Notes: a model not told the origin generated them from the sequence alone. A stretch of 64,000 nucleotides of DNA from Sphingomonas ginsenosidivorax (GCF_007995065.1 NZ_VOQR01000001.1:2793001-2857000); one strand, 5' to 3'; numbered from the stretch's first letter, positions 1-9,654 are shown. A program made the numbers and translations.

Positions 1-509
1 GGATCGAGTGCGAGCGCGCGGGCAAGTCCTGCGCGCTTCTTCATCCCGCCCGACAGCTCGGCCGGGAATTTGGGCGCGGCATCGGCGGGCAGCCCGGTCA
101 TCACGACCTTGTACGATGCGATCTCGGCCAGCAGCGCGGGGCTCAGGTCCGGGTAGAATTCGCGCAGGGGCACTTCGACGTTCTCGGCGACGGTCAGCGT
201 CGAGAACAGTGCGCCGCCCTGGAACAGCACGCCCCAGCGCTTGCGGATCTCGACGGCCTCGGTCTCGTCGCGGTCGATGTTCGATTCGCCGAACACCGTC
301 ACGTCCCCCGTGTCGGGCCGCTGCAGCCCGATGATCGAGCGCATCAGCACCGATTTGCCGGTGCCCGACCCGCCGACCACCCCGAGGATCTCGCCGCGCC
401 GGACCTCGAGATCGAGCCCCTCATGGACCACCGAGTCGCCGAAGCTGTTGCGCAGGCCCTTGACCGAGATCACGATGTCGCGATCGTCCCGCTTTGTCGT
501 CTGCGGCAT
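1..509 (-). CDS. mlaF: Mla-type ABC transporter ATP-binding protein (3' end cut off)
   Basis: ATPase subunit of an Mla/Mce-type phospholipid ABC transporter, acting on the cytoplasmic face of the inner membrane. The reverse-strand translation starts MPQTTKRDDRD and shows a Walker A loop GGSGTGKS at about residues 44-51, a Q-loop in WGVLFQGGALFS, and the ABC signature LSGGMKKRAGLARALALD just before the window edge. Walker B and the C-terminal third lie outside the window. The start codon overlaps the stop of the permease gene upstream (ATGA), so the two are translationally coupled. The family is certain. The Mla assignment rests on the neighbouring STAS-MlaE permease; the MlaD-like partner would be expected beyond the window edge. 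Confidence 0.9.
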   Translation of the reverse strand, partial: MPQTTKRDDRDIVISVKGLRNSFGDSVVHEGLDLEVRRGEILGVVGGSGTGKSVLMRSIIGLQRPDTGDVTVFGESNIDRDETEAVEIRKRWGVLFQGGALFSTLTVAENVEVPLREFYPDLSPALLAEIASYKVVMTGLPADAAPKFPAELSGGMKKRAGLARALALD

Positions 510-1618
510 CAGTTCCACCCCAGCCAGGTGAAGAACACCGCGAAGAAGGCGTCGAGCACGATCACCAGGAAGATCGCCTGCACGACCGCCGAGGTCGTGC
601 GCTTGCCTACCTGCTCCGAATCGCTCTCGACCAGCATGCCCTGGAAGCAGCCCGCCACGGCGATGATCGCGCCGAACACCGGTGCCTTGATCAGCCCAAC
701 ATACAGGTCGGTGATCGGCACCACTTCGCGAATGCGCTGGACGAACGTGATCGGTGGCACGCCGAGCGTGACCCAGACCAGCAGGCCGCCGCCGATCAAC
801 GCGATCATCGAGGCGTAGAAGCCCAGCAGCGGCATCAGCAGCACCGCGGCAATCGTCCGCGGAAGCACCAGCGCCTCGAGCGGCGAGACGCCGATCGTCC
901 GCATCGCATCGATCTCTTCGGTCAGCTTCATCGTGCCGATCTGCGCGGCGAACGCCGAGCCGGACCGTCCCGCGACCATGATCGCGGTCATCAGCACGCC
1001 CATTTCGCGCAGCGTCAGGCGCCCGACCAGGTTGATCGTGAACACCTCCGCACCGAACTGGCGAAGCTGCACCGCGCCCTGCTGCGCGATCACGACGCCG
1101 ATCAGGATGCTCATCAGTCCGATGATCGCCAGCGCCTGGACGCCGACCGATTCGAACTGCTGCACCACCGCGTCGAAGCGGAAGCGGCGCGGGTGGCGGA
1201 TGACGGCAAGCAGCGCGAGCGTGGTCGCGCCCATGAACCCGATCAGGCCGTACATCGTCCGGAAGCTCTGGACGACGGCATCGCCGATCTCGCCCAGCAC
1301 GCGCGTGAAGGCACTCGTCTTGCCCTCGCGCAGCGCCAGTGGCTGGTCCGCGGCGACGACCTGATCGAACAGGTTCTGGCCGTCCTCGTCGAGACCCTCG
1401 ATCGTCGCATCGTTGCGCGCGGCGAATCGATGGACGACCCACGCGCCGACGGTGTCGATTCGATCGATGCCGCTCAGGTCGACCCGCTTGACCGAACCGC
1501 CGTCGACGGCCTCGAGGCGATCGGGAAGTGTGCCGAGTCGGGCCAGCGACAAATTGCCGGTGAACCGCAACGTGCCGCCATCGGCGGTGTCCTGCTGGAA
1601 ATCGGCCATAGCGCTCAT
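509..1618 (-). CDS. mlaE: MlaE-type ABC transporter permease with N-terminal STAS-like domain
   Basis: Inner-membrane permease of the phospholipid-trafficking ABC system. Residues 1 to about 100 form a STAS-like segment (GTLRFTGNLSLARLG, then VKRVDLSGIDRIDTVGAW). A long MlaE domain with several hydrophobic helices follows (MGATTLALLAVIRHP, ALAIIGLMSILIGVVIAQQ, ending FFTWLGWN). STAS-MlaE fusions are common in alphaproteobacteria. I chose the MSAMADF start at 1618 (369 aa); MADF at 1609 is equally possible. The open frame extends to 1690, but that would overlap the divergent phosphatase gene. The next gene, the ATPase, starts inside this gene's stop codon. Confidence 0.88.
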   Translation of the reverse strand: MSAMADFQQDTADGGTLRFTGNLSLARLGTLPDRLEAVDGGSVKRVDLSGIDRIDTVGAWVVHRFAARNDATIEGLDEDGQNLFDQVVAADQPLALREGKTSAFTRVLGEIGDAVVQSFRTMYGLIGFMGATTLALLAVIRHPRRFRFDAVVQQFESVGVQALAIIGLMSILIGVVIAQQGAVQLRQFGAEVFTINLVGRLTLREMGVLMTAIMVAGRSGSAFAAQIGTMKLTEEIDAMRTIGVSPLEALVLPRTIAAVLLMPLLGFYASMIALIGGGLLVWVTLGVPPITFVQRIREVVPITDLYVGLIKAPVFGAIIAVAGCFQGMLVESDSEQVGKRTTSAVVQAIFLVIVLDAFFAVFFTWLGWN

Positions 1619-1680
1619 CGCGCGCACCTTTGCGGCAAAGTCGCTGGATCGGCAAGGCGAATGCGGCGTAAGCCGAACCG

Positions 1681-2358
1681 ATGACCACACGCCTCGCCAT
1701 TTACGACATGGACAAGACGATCACGCACGCGCCCACCTGGACGCCGTTCCTGATCCACACCGCGAAAAACAGCGCGCCCTGGCGGCTCGCACTCATCCCG
1801 TTCGCCGGCTTTGCCGCCGCCGGATACGTCGCGCGCCTCATCAGCCGCGGCCGGCTGAAATATGTGATGCAGCGGATGATGCTGGGCAAGCACATGTCCG
1901 AAGCGGCCGAACGCCGCGCGGCAGAGGCGTTCGCCGACCGGGTGATGGCCGACCGCGTGTTCGCGGGCGCGCTGGCGCGGATCGCGGCGGACCGCGCGGC
2001 AGGCTACCGGCTGGTGATGGCGACCGCGTCGTACCGTTTCTATGTCGAGGCGATCGCCGAGCGACTGGGCTTCGACGCGGTCATCGGGACCGAAAGCCTG
2101 CGCAGCGCCGATGGCCGGCTGCTCGCGGGGATCGACGGCGAGAATTGCTATGGCCCGGCGAAACTGCGGATGATCGAGGCGTGGATGGCGCGCGAGGGGA
2201 TCGCGCGGAAGGATGCGCATGTGCGCTTCTATTCCGACCATGTGTCCGACGCGCCGACCTTCGCCTGGGCGGACGAACCGTTCGCGGTCAATGCGCACGG
2301 ACCGCTGAAGCTGCTCGCCGCGGCGAAGGGGTGGCCGATGCCGGATTGGGAGCGGTAG
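1681..2358 (+). CDS. HAD-IB family phosphatase
   Basis: Predicted HAD-superfamily hydrolase of subfamily IB (phosphoserine phosphatase-like), 225 aa. Motif I is YDMDKTIT at residues 8-15, with the two catalytic aspartates in DxD form. Motif II lies in VMATASYRFY, and motif III/IV in CYGPAKLRMI and FYSDHVSDAPTFAWA (DxxxD). A helical cap sits between motifs I and II. The substrate cannot be read from the sequence; relatives dephosphorylate phosphoserine or small phospho-metabolites. It is transcribed divergently from the Mla operon and followed by a palindromic repeat. Confidence 0.85.
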   Translation: MTTRLAIYDMDKTITHAPTWTPFLIHTAKNSAPWRLALIPFAGFAAAGYVARLISRGRLKYVMQRMMLGKHMSEAAERRAAEAFADRVMADRVFAGALARIAADRAAGYRLVMATASYRFYVEAIAERLGFDAVIGTESLRSADGRLLAGIDGENCYGPAKLRMIEAWMAREGIARKDAHVRFYSDHVSDAPTFAWADEPFAVNAHGPLKLLAAAKGWPMPDWER

Positions 2359-2371
2359 GCCGCCGCCCCTT

Positions 2372-2455
2372 CGTCATCCCGGGCTCGTCCCGGGATCCAG
2401 GGTTACGGGCGACACCGCTTGTGGCTCTGGATGCCGGGACGAGCCCGGCATGACG
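2372..2455. repeat. Type A paired palindrome
   Basis: Two imperfect hairpin arms in inverted orientation: CGTCATCCCGGGCTCGTCCC at the left and its counterpart ending GAGCCCGGCATGACG at the right, about 84 bp. It lies between the convergent HAD and DUF445 genes. Other copies are at 11823, 21575, 28191 and 32536. Confidence 0.85.
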
Positions 2456-2461
2456 GGCGGA

Positions 2462-3727
2462 TTATAAAGCCAGATCCACCGTGTGGATCACCAGTCCGAC
2501 CAGCCCGCCGACCAGAGTCCCGTTGACCCGGATATACTGCAGATCCCGCCCCACCGCATTCTCCAGCCGGCGCGTGATCGTGTCCGCATCCCAGCCGCGC
2601 ACCGTTTCCGACACAAGGCGGACGATGCCGTCGCCATAATCCGCCGCGATCCCGACGATCGAGCGGCGCACGAAGCGGTTGATCGTGTGCGACAGCCGCA
2701 CGTCGCGCTGCAGCGTCTCGCCGAGCTGGCGCAGCAGGTCGCCGAGCTTCCCGTTCATCGCCCGCTCGGGATCGCGCGCGATCGCGAGCAGCGCGCCGCG
2801 CGCCTGTTCCCACAACCCGTCGAGCCAACGCTGCATCGCCGGGTTGTCGAGCAGCTCGTTCTTCATCGCCTCGACGCGCGCGCGGGCGCGGCGGTCGTGC
2901 TGCAGGTCCCAGGCGAGGCGGACCAGCCCTTCCTCGACGCGCAGCCGAAGCGGATGGTCGGGCTTGTCGACCATCTCGGCCAGCAATTTGTCGAGCCCGT
3001 CGATCAGCTTGTCCGCGACCGTGGTGTCGAGCCCGGTCCAGCGCAGGATCGACCCCGCGCGGTCGTGCACCATCGCGCGGATCAGATGGTCGTTCGACGC
3101 CAGCGCCTTCGCCGCCCAGCGGATCGCGGCGTCGAGCAGCGGCGTGTGGCGCCCCTCGGCGATCGCGGCGTTGAGCAGCTGCCCGAGGATCGGCGACACC
3201 TCGGTCTCGCGCAGCCGCGCGCCGATCCCCGCCTTCACCATCCCGCCGAGCCGCGCGGGGTCGAGCCCGTCGAGCACCTGCGCGACCATCTTCGACGCGC
3301 CCTGGCGGAAACGGCCGCCGGCACCCTCGGGCGGGTCGGTCAGCCACCGCGCGATCGCACCCGCGACGTCGAGCCGCCGAGTCCGCCTGGCGATCACGAC
3401 GGGAATCAGGAAATTGTCGCGCAGGAACTGCGCGAGCGTGTCGCCGATCCGGTCCTTGTTGCGCGGGACGATCGCGGTGTGCGGGATCGGCAGGCCCAGC
3501 GGATGGCGGAACAAGGCGGTCACCGCGAACCAGTCGGCGAGGCCGCCGACCATCGCCGCCTCGGCAAAGGCGCGGACGAAGCCCCAGCCGGGGTGGACTG
3601 GTACCAGCGACCGGCTGACGAAGAACACCACCGCCATCAACAGCAGCAGCGCGGTCGCGACGATCCGCATCCTGACGAGTGCGGGCGGAGCGGCTTCGGC
3701 GGCCGGGCGCGCGCGGTAAAATGTCAT
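2462..3727 (-). CDS. DUF445 family membrane protein
   Basis: YjiN-like DUF445 protein of unknown function. One N-terminal membrane helix (IVATALLLLMAVVFFVS) is followed by the conserved block GLADWFAVTALFRHPLGLPIPHTAI, a long helical region, and a C-terminal hydrophobic segment (NGTLVGGLVGLVIHTVDLAL). I placed the start at 3727 (MTFYRARP, 421 aa). An alternative ATG at 3772 overlaps the RND gene stop as ATGA, but would place a perfect 12-bp hairpin inside the coding region. The gene is downstream of the RND pump on the same strand and probably cotranscribed. The family is clear; the function is not known. Confidence 0.85.
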   Translation of the reverse strand: MTFYRARPAAEAAPPALVRMRIVATALLLLMAVVFFVSRSLVPVHPGWGFVRAFAEAAMVGGLADWFAVTALFRHPLGLPIPHTAIVPRNKDRIGDTLAQFLRDNFLIPVVIARRTRRLDVAGAIARWLTDPPEGAGGRFRQGASKMVAQVLDGLDPARLGGMVKAGIGARLRETEVSPILGQLLNAAIAEGRHTPLLDAAIRWAAKALASNDHLIRAMVHDRAGSILRWTGLDTTVADKLIDGLDKLLAEMVDKPDHPLRLRVEEGLVRLAWDLQHDRRARARVEAMKNELLDNPAMQRWLDGLWEQARGALLAIARDPERAMNGKLGDLLRQLGETLQRDVRLSHTINRFVRRSIVGIAADYGDGIVRLVSETVRGWDADTITRRLENAVGRDLQYIRVNGTLVGGLVGLVIHTVDLAL

Positions 3728-3732
3728 GACCT

Positions 3733-3760
3733 GAACAATCCCCGAGCGCGGGGATTGTTC
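3733..3760 (-). terminator. Perfect 12-bp hairpin at the RND/DUF445 junction
   Basis: Left arm GAACAATCCCCG (3733-3744), loop AGCG, right arm CGGGGATTGTTC (3749-3760), a perfect inverted repeat 8 bases downstream of the RND stop. It has no T-tract, so it may be an attenuator or an mRNA 3'-end stabiliser rather than a full terminator. It is unlike the repeat families elsewhere in the window. Confidence 0.5.
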
Positions 3761-3768
3761 AAGCCCGA

Positions 3769-6700
3769 TCATTCGGCGGGCTGCGTGCCGTCGCCCAGCT
3801 TGGGGGTGGCAGGCGCCAGCGCGGGGCGGACCGGCGGCCCCTCGATCACCGTGCCGGCGTCACCGGGCCGGTAGGTGATCAGCCGGCTGCCCAGCCGCCG
3901 CCCGATCGCGCGCTCGACGCCCACCGCCAGGCTGAACCCTGCCGGCACGATCAGCAGCGTCAGCAACGTCGACAGCGTCAGCCCGCCGATCACGGTCACG
4001 CTCATCGGCGCGCGGAACGATCCGTCGCCGGTGATCGACAGCGCGGTCGGGATCATCCCCGCGACCATCGCGACCGTGGTCATGACGATCGGCAGCGCGC
4101 GCTTGTGCCCGGCGTCGAGGATCGCCTCGAACTTGGGCACGCCGTGCGCCATCTGCTCGAGCGCGAAATCGACCAGCAGGATCGAGTTCTTGGCGACGAT
4201 GCCGAGCAGCATCAACAGTCCGATATAGACCGCCAGCGACACCGACATCCCCGCGACCCACAGCGCCAGGCACGCGCCCAGCGGTGCCAGGAACAGCGAG
4301 CCCAGGTTGACGAACGGCGGCAGGAAGCGGCGATAGAGCAGCACCAGCACGGCGAAGAGCAGGAAGAAGCCCGACGTCACCGCGATGACGATGTTGGTGA
4401 CCAGCTCGGCCTGCATCTTCGACTGGCCGACGCTCAGCCGGCTGACGCCGATCGGCAGATGCTGCACCGAATAGAGTGCATCGATCTGCTTCTGCGCGTC
4501 GCCCTGCTTGACGCCCTGCGACAGGTCGGCGCCGATCGTCAGCTTGCGCTGCTGCGCGTTGCGGTCGATCTGCGTCGGGCCGGCGCCGAAGCCGATTTCG
4601 GCGACGACCTTCAGCGGCACCGAACCGCCGGTCGACGTCGTCACCGGCAGGTTCTCGATCGTCGACAGCCGCTCGCGTGCGTTCTCGGCAAGCGCCACGC
4701 GGATCGGGATCTGGCGGTCGCTCAGCGAGAAGCGCGCGCTGTTCTGGTCGATGTCGCCCAAAGTCGCGATCCGGATCGCGTTGGACAGCGCGCTGGTGGT
4801 CACGCCCAGATCGGCGGCGAGGTCCATCCGCGGACGGATCACGATCTCGGGGCGTTGCAGCCCGCCTTCGGTGCGCGGCGCCTGCAACGACCGCAGCTTC
4901 GCCATCTCCGCGACGATGCCGTCGGCGGTCTTTACCAGCAGCGCGGGGTCGTCGCCGCCCAGCGTCAGGCTGATGTCGCGCGTGCTGCCGCCCCAGCCAT
5001 TCTGGTTCTGGAACGAGACGCGCGCGTCGGGGATCAGCGCGAGCTGCGGTGCGAGGCCGCGTTCGAACTCCACGCTGGTCTGTTTGCGATCGTCGGCAAG
5101 CTGCGCGGTCACCCGGCCGCGACCGACGAACGCCCGCTGATAGACCGAGGTCACGATCGGCTTCTGCTGCGCGAGCAGGTTGGCGACGCGTGTCGTCACG
5201 GCCTCGCTCTGCTCGAGCGTCGAGCCCGGCGGCATGTCGATCGTCACCGTGCTGCGATCATTGTCCTGCTGCGGCTGGAACTCCTGCGGCAGCTGCATGA
5301 AGATCGCGACGGTCGCGATCAGCGCGGCGATGCTGACCAGCACGATGTAGAACCGGTGGTCGAACATCCGCGCGAAGACCCGCCGGATGCCGCCCTTGGC
5401 CCGCGCGCGCGCGACGCCCGATTCGTCGAGCGTCCAGCGCAGCACGCGCATATAGGTCCGCATCACCCGCCCGTCGGGCGCGTCGCCATGCCCGAACGGC
5501 TTCAGGAAATAGGCCGCGATCATCGGCGTGATCAGGCGCGCGACCGCGAGGCTCATCAGCACCGAGGCGACCACGGTCAGCCCGAAATTCTTGAAGAACT
5601 GGCCCGAAATCCCCGGCATCACCGACACCGGCAGGAACACCGCGACGATCGACATCGTCGTCGCCAGCACCGCCAGGCCGATCTCGTCGGCGGCATCGAT
5701 CGACGCCTGATAGGCGGTCTTGCCCATCTTCATGTGCCGCACGATGTTTTCAATCTCGACGATCGCATCGTCGACCAGCACACCTGCGACCAGGCTCAGC
5801 GCCAGCAACGTCATGCCGTTCAGGCTAAACCCCATCAGGTCCATGAACCAGAAGGTCGGGATCGCCGACAAGGGAATCGCGAGCGCCGAGATCATCGTCG
5901 TGCGCCAGTCGCGCAGGAACAGCCACACCACGACCACCGCGAGCACCGCGCCCTCGATCATCGCGTGGATCGCGGTCTCATATTCCTGTTCGGTATATTT
6001 GACGCTGGTCGACAGCAGCTGGAACTTGACGCTCGGGTTGCGGACCTCGAGCTCCTTCAGCTTCTTTTCCGCCTCGTTGAACACGGTGACATCGGACGCG
6101 CCCTTGGAGCGCTTGAAGTTGAAGCTGACGACCTGGTGGCCGTTGAACGCCGACAGCGAGGTGCGCTCGGCATAAAGGTCGCGGACGTCGGCGATGTCGG
6201 AAATGCGGATCGTCCGGCCGGCGCCGACGCTGATCTGCGTCTGGCCCAGCGTGTACGCGTCACGCGCGTTGCCGAGCACGCGGACCGCCTGTTGCGATCC
6301 CGCGATCTCGGCCTTGCCGCCGGTCGCGTTGAGGTTGACCGCGCGCAGCACCGCGTTGATCGCGTTGGCGGTCAGCCCCTGCGCCTGCAGCTTCACGGGA
6401 TCGAGGATCACGCGGATCTCGCGGTTGACACCGCCGTTGCGCTCGACGCCGCCCATCCCGGGAATCGAGAGCAGTTCCTTGCTGACGGTATCGTCGATGT
6501 ACCAGCTCAGCTGCTCGACGGTCATGTCGCTGGTGATCGCGGAGAAGTTGGCGATGTCGTTGTCGGTGGTGTCGACGCGGCCGATCTGCGGCTCGAGGAT
6601 GCCGTCGGGAAGATCGCTGCGGATCTGCGTGATCGCGTCGCGCAGGTCGTTGACCGCGCGGTCGATCGGCGCGCCGATCTTGAGCTGCACGACGGTCTGC

Positions 6701-6975
6701 GAGCTGCCCTCGGTCACAGTCGAGCGAATCTCGTCGATCCCCTGCAACGTGCGCGCGGCGGCCTCGACCCGCTTGGTGACCTGCGTCTCGAGCTCGCTCG
6801 GCGCGGCGCCGGGCTGGCTGATCTGGACATAGGCGACGGGAAAATCGATGTCGGGGTCGTTGTTGACGTCCATCCGCATGAAACTGACGATCCCCGCCAG
6901 CGTCAGCGCCAGGAACAGCACGATCGGCGGGACCGGGTTCCGGATCGACCAGGCGGAGATGTTGCGGAAGTTCAC
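3769..6975 (-). CDS. RND family efflux transporter permease (HAE1-like)
   Basis: Inner-membrane resistance-nodulation-division pump, 1068 aa, the usual length for the AcrB/HAE1 family. The N-terminal helix follows [20 protein letters not shown] large periplasmic domain follows ([22 protein letters not shown] region), then helices with the RND signature [18 protein letters not shown] (paired Asp for proton relay), a second periplasmic domain, and C-terminal helices including [18 protein letters not shown]. It starts 4 bases downstream of the adaptor gene, forming a two-gene efflux unit. No outer-membrane channel gene is present here, so a separate TolC-like protein is probably used. The substrate is unknown. 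Confidence 0.93.
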   Translation of the reverse strand: MNFRNISAWSIRNPVPPIVLFLALTLAGIVSFMRMDVNNDPDIDFPVAYVQISQPGAAPSELETQVTKRVEAAARTLQGIDEIRSTVTEGSSQTVVQLKIGAPIDRAVNDLRDAITQIRSDLPDGILEPQIGRVDTTDNDIANFSAITSDMTVEQLSWYIDDTVSKELLSIPGMGGVERNGGVNREIRVILDPVKLQAQGLTANAINAVLRAVNLNATGGKAEIAGSQQAVRVLGNARDAYTLGQTQISVGAGRTIRISDIADVRDLYAERTSLSAFNGHQVVSFNFKRSKGASDVTVFNEAEKKLKELEVRNPSVKFQLLSTSVKYTEQEYETAIHAMIEGAVLAVVVVWLFLRDWRTTMISALAIPLSAIPTFWFMDLMGFSLNGMTLLALSLVAGVLVDDAIVEIENIVRHMKMGKTAYQASIDAADEIGLAVLATTMSIVAVFLPVSVMPGISGQFFKNFGLTVVASVLMSLAVARLITPMIAAYFLKPFGHGDAPDGRVMRTYMRVLRWTLDESGVARARAKGGIRRVFARMFDHRFYIVLVSIAALIATVAIFMQLPQEFQPQQDNDRSTVTIDMPPGSTLEQSEAVTTRVANLLAQQKPIVTSVYQRAFVGRGRVTAQLADDRKQTSVEFERGLAPQLALIPDARVSFQNQNGWGGSTRDISLTLGGDDPALLVKTADGIVAEMAKLRSLQAPRTEGGLQRPEIVIRPRMDLAADLGVTTSALSNAIRIATLGDIDQNSARFSLSDRQIPIRVALAENARERLSTIENLPVTTSTGGSVPLKVVAEIGFGAGPTQIDRNAQQRKLTIGADLSQGVKQGDAQKQIDALYSVQHLPIGVSRLSVGQSKMQAELVTNIVIAVTSGFFLLFAVLVLLYRRFLPPFVNLGSLFLAPLGACLALWVAGMSVSLAVYIGLLMLLGIVAKNSILLVDFALEQMAHGVPKFEAILDAGHKRALPIVMTTVAMVAGMIPTALSITGDGSFRAPMSVTVIGGLTLSTLLTLLIVPAGFSLAVGVERAIGRRLGSRLITYRPGDAGTVIEGPPVRPALAPATPKLGDGTQPAE

Positions 6976-6979
6976 GGGG

Positions 6980-8161
6980 TCAGCCTCCCATCTTCTGGAC
7001 GACCGGCTTGACCTTCTGACCCGGCGTCAGGAAGGCCGCGGCTGCCATCACGACGCGCTCGGTACCGGCGAGCCCGCTCTTCACCGACACGCCTGCATCG
7101 GTCGTCTGCCCGACGACGATGTCGCGGCGCACCGCCTTGTTCGCGGCGTCGAGAATATACACGAAATTGCCGCGCGTGTCGCTCTGCACCGCCGATTCGG
7201 GGAGCAGAGGCGCCGCGCTCGATCCGCCATGGATCGTCGCCGATGCGAATCCGCCCGGTCGCAGGGCGGTGTTATAGGACAGCGCGACGCGGGCGATGCC
7301 CTGGCGCGTGGCCGGATCGATGATCGGCGAGACCTGCCACACCTCGCCCGCGAAGCTCTGCGTCGAGCCGACCGGCGTCACCGTGGCGCGCGCGCCGGCG
7401 CGCAAACCGGCGAGATCGCTCTCGCTCATCAGCGCGCGCAGCTCCATCTGGCCGCCCATCGCCATGCGGAACAGCACGCCCGAGCCCGAGCTGACGATCT
7501 GGCCCGGCTCGACCCCGCGGGTGAGCACCAGCCCGGCGGCGGGCGCGCGGATGTCGAGCCGGCCGTTGCGCGCCCGCGCCTCGGCGAGCGTCGCCTGCGC
7601 GACCTTGACGCGCGCCGCGGCGGCGTCGCGGGTCGCGGCCTTGCGCTGCAGGTCGGCCTTCGAAATGAAGCCGCGATCGACGAGCTGCTGGGCGCGGTCG
7701 AGTTCGGCCTGCGCGATCGATTCGTCTGAGCGCGCCACGTTGACCGACGCCGCCAGGCTCGCCGCGGTCTGCACCTGCACCGACCGGTCGACCATCGCCA
7801 GCACCTGGCCGGCGGCGACCCACTGGCCCGGCTCGACCAGCACGCGCGTCACCATCCCGCCCTCGCCCGCGACGCCGACCGGCATCTCGCGCCGCGCCGC
7901 CAGCGTGCCGGTGGTCGAGATCGTCCGGTCGATCGTCTGGCGGCCGGGCACGACGACGGTCACGCTGGGGACGCTTTCGGTGACCGGGCCGGCGGGTGCG
8001 GCCTTCTTGTGGCCGAACGCATAGACGGCGATTGCGATCACCAGCACCGCGATGATCGCGGCGATGACGATATTGCGGCGCCGGTTGGACGGCGGCGGGG
8101 TCAGATCGTCCAGCAGCACCTGTTCGTCACCGCCGCTGATCGTCTTGGTCTCGTAATTCAT
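6980..8161 (-). CDS. RND efflux periplasmic adaptor (membrane fusion protein)
   Basis: HlyD/AcrA-type adaptor linking the downstream RND pump to an outer-membrane channel. A single N-terminal membrane anchor (IVIAAIIAVLVIAIAVYAF) precedes the lipoyl half-domain (GEGGMVTRVLVEPGQWVAAGQVLAMVD), an alpha-helical hairpin (AELDRAQQLVDRGFISKADLQRKAA), the second lipoyl half and beta-barrel domains. I placed the start at MNYETK (393 aa); ATGs further upstream in frame would add a few residues. There is no lipobox, so it is anchored by the helix. The pump gene follows after 4 bases. Confidence 0.9.
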   Translation of the reverse strand: MNYETKTISGGDEQVLLDDLTPPPSNRRRNIVIAAIIAVLVIAIAVYAFGHKKAAPAGPVTESVPSVTVVVPGRQTIDRTISTTGTLAARREMPVGVAGEGGMVTRVLVEPGQWVAAGQVLAMVDRSVQVQTAASLAASVNVARSDESIAQAELDRAQQLVDRGFISKADLQRKAATRDAAAARVKVAQATLAEARARNGRLDIRAPAAGLVLTRGVEPGQIVSSGSGVLFRMAMGGQMELRALMSESDLAGLRAGARATVTPVGSTQSFAGEVWQVSPIIDPATRQGIARVALSYNTALRPGGFASATIHGGSSAAPLLPESAVQSDTRGNFVYILDAANKAVRRDIVVGQTTDAGVSVKSGLAGTERVVMAAAAFLTPGQKVKPVVQKMGG

Positions 8162-8370
8162 GCGCGTCGCCATCCCCGTCCGAATCGTGGCGCTCGACAC
8201 CCGTCGCCGCCGCGATCCCCAACTGTGTTATCTGAATAGGTCACCGCGCTCAAGCCCCCCGGCCGGCGCTTGCCGATGACATGCAACGGAATCGGCGCCG
8301 CCACAACGTTCAGCTTGCGTTGACCTCGGATCGTCGAAAGCCGCATGTACCGTGTTCCTGGGAGAGCCAT

Positions 8371-9108
8371 ATGAAGACTGCATCCATTCTCGGCGCGTTT
8401 GCCGCCCTGCCCCTGACCACCCTGGCGACTATCGCGAGCGCGCAGACCGCGCCGAGCGTCGCCCCGATGGTGCCCGCCACCGGCACCGTGCTCGACGTGA
8501 CTGCGGAGGGCCGCACCACGCGCGTGCCCGACCTGGCGACGATCCGCGCCGGCGTCGTCAGCCAGTCGCCGACCGCCGCCGCCGCGCTCGCGGACAATGC
8601 ACAGCGCATGGCCAAGGTGATGGCGGCGTTGAAGCGCGCCGGCGTCGCCCCGCGCGACATCGCGACCGCGACGGTCGGGCTCAGCCCGCAATATCGCTAT
8701 GCCGACAACCAGCCGCCGGTGATCACCGGCTACCAGGCCACCAACAGCGTCAGCGTGCGCTTCCGCGACGTCGCGAAATCGGGTGCGATCCTCGATGCGC
8801 TGGTCGGCGAGGGCGCGAACCAGATCGACGGGCCGAACCTGTCGATCGACCAGCCCGACCAGGCACTCGACGAAGCCCGCGCGGATGCGGTCAAGCGCGC
8901 GCGGGCGCGGGCTGAACTGTACGCGAAGGCGGCCGGGATGCGCGTGACGCGGATCGTGTCGATCGCGGAGAATGGCGAGAATGCGGGCGGATCGCCGCCG
9001 CCGGTGGTGTACATGGCCCGCGCATCCATGGCCAAGGACAGCACGCAGATTGCCGCCGGCGAGAAGGACGTGACGGTGACGCTGTCGGTCCGGTTCCTGC
9101 TCGACTGA
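8371..9108 (+). CDS. SIMPL (DUF541) domain periplasmic protein
   Basis: Secreted 245-aa protein of the SIMPL/DUF541 family. A signal peptide (MKTASILGAFAALPLTTLA, cleavage near ASAQT) precedes the mature SIMPL domain. Recognisable blocks are VTAEGRTTRVPDLATIRAGV, a helix with NAQRMAKVMAALKRAGV, the strand LSPQYRYADNQPPVITGYQA, and a C-terminal VTVTLSVRFLLD. The start at 8371 is set by a GGAGAG ribosome-binding site six bases upstream. The family's biochemical role is poorly defined; members have been linked to stress tolerance. It is transcribed away from the efflux operon. Confidence 0.88.
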   Translation: MKTASILGAFAALPLTTLATIASAQTAPSVAPMVPATGTVLDVTAEGRTTRVPDLATIRAGVVSQSPTAAAALADNAQRMAKVMAALKRAGVAPRDIATATVGLSPQYRYADNQPPVITGYQATNSVSVRFRDVAKSGAILDALVGEGANQIDGPNLSIDQPDQALDEARADAVKRARARAELYAKAAGMRVTRIVSIAENGENAGGSPPPVVYMARASMAKDSTQIAAGEKDVTVTLSVRFLLD

Positions 9109-9137
9109 GACGTTCGGGGTCGGGACAGTTCCCCCCC

Positions 9138-9207
9138 CGTTCGCCCTGAGCGAAGTCGAAGGGCATGCCCCGAACGCAGGTGCTTCGACTGCGCTCAGCA
9201 CGAACGG
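9138..9207. repeat. Type E paired palindrome
   Basis: Left arm CGTTCGCCCTGAGCGAAGTC and right arm CTTCGACTGCGCTCAGCACG, in inverted orientation about 25 bases apart. A second, damaged copy is at 41689. Confidence 0.75.
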
Positions 9208-9245
9208 AATTGGGGCCCGCGTGGTATGCCGGAACCGTCAAACAC

Positions 9246-9283
9246 AAAAAAAGGGCCGCCCGATCGCTCGGGCGGCCCTTCTT
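9246..9283 (-). terminator. Bidirectional rho-independent terminator
   Basis: A 13-bp perfect stem (9251-9263 pairing with 9268-9280, core GGGCCGCCCGA) with loop TCGC. Seven A residues precede it and CTTCTTTT follows. Read on the minus strand it has a good T-tract, so it most clearly ends the GlsB-like gene. It also suits the convergent SIMPL gene. Confidence 0.8.
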
Positions 9284-9303
9284 TTCGTACCGGATGCGAC
9301 CGC

Positions 9304-9561
9304 TTAGCGGACGCTACCGCGGCGCACGAGGTTCACGATCGCGAGCAGGATGATCGCGCCGATCAGCGACACGATGAACGAGGTCAGCGTGAGCGGTGCG
9401 CTGTTGATCGAACCACCCGACAGGATCAGGCCGCCGATGAACGCGCCGACGATGCCGACGACGATGTTCAGGAAGATGCCCTGCTGCCCGTCGGTCCGCA
9501 TGATCATGCTGGCGATCCAGCCGATGACACCGCCGATGATCAGCCAAAGAATGAGACCCAT
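9304..9561 (-). CDS. GlsB/YeaQ/YmgE family stress response membrane protein
   Basis: Small inner-membrane protein of 85 aa, almost entirely hydrophobic: three predicted helices (GLILWLIIGGVIGWIASMIM, GIFLNIVVGIVGAFIGGLIL, SFIVSLIGAIILLAIVNLV) with the family's glycine-rich pattern. These transglycosylase-associated-family proteins are typical general-stress genes. A GGAGGG ribosome-binding site precedes the ATG. An EcfG-type promoter match lies about 44 bases upstream, and a strong terminator follows the gene. Confidence 0.9.
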   Translation of the reverse strand: MGLILWLIIGGVIGWIASMIMRTDGQQGIFLNIVVGIVGAFIGGLILSGGSINSAPLTLTSFIVSLIGAIILLAIVNLVRRGSVR

Positions 9562-9604
9562 TTTACTTCCCTCCGTTAGCCCGTGTGATGGGCGACGGCG
9601 AAAA

Positions 9605-9630
9605 GACGAGCGAGCAGGGTTTTTTGTTCC
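9605..9630 (-). promoter_or_regulatory. Candidate EcfG general-stress promoter for the GlsB-like gene
   Basis: On the minus strand GGAAC (9630-9626), a 17-base spacer, then CGTC (9608-9605). The alphaproteobacterial EcfG consensus is GGAAC-N16/17-CGTT, so one -10 position deviates. The distance to the ATG (about 44 bases) and the stress nature of the gene fit. Confidence 0.6.
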
Positions 9631-9654
9631 GCTACCGTTTTAACCTTTGATGCC

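Noticed and set aside
4105..7011. A 968-aa open frame on the plus strand opposite the RND pump gene
   Set aside because: It is Arg/His/Asp-rich with no recognisable domain, and exactly antisense to a well-supported RND protein. Such shadows are expected at this GC content.
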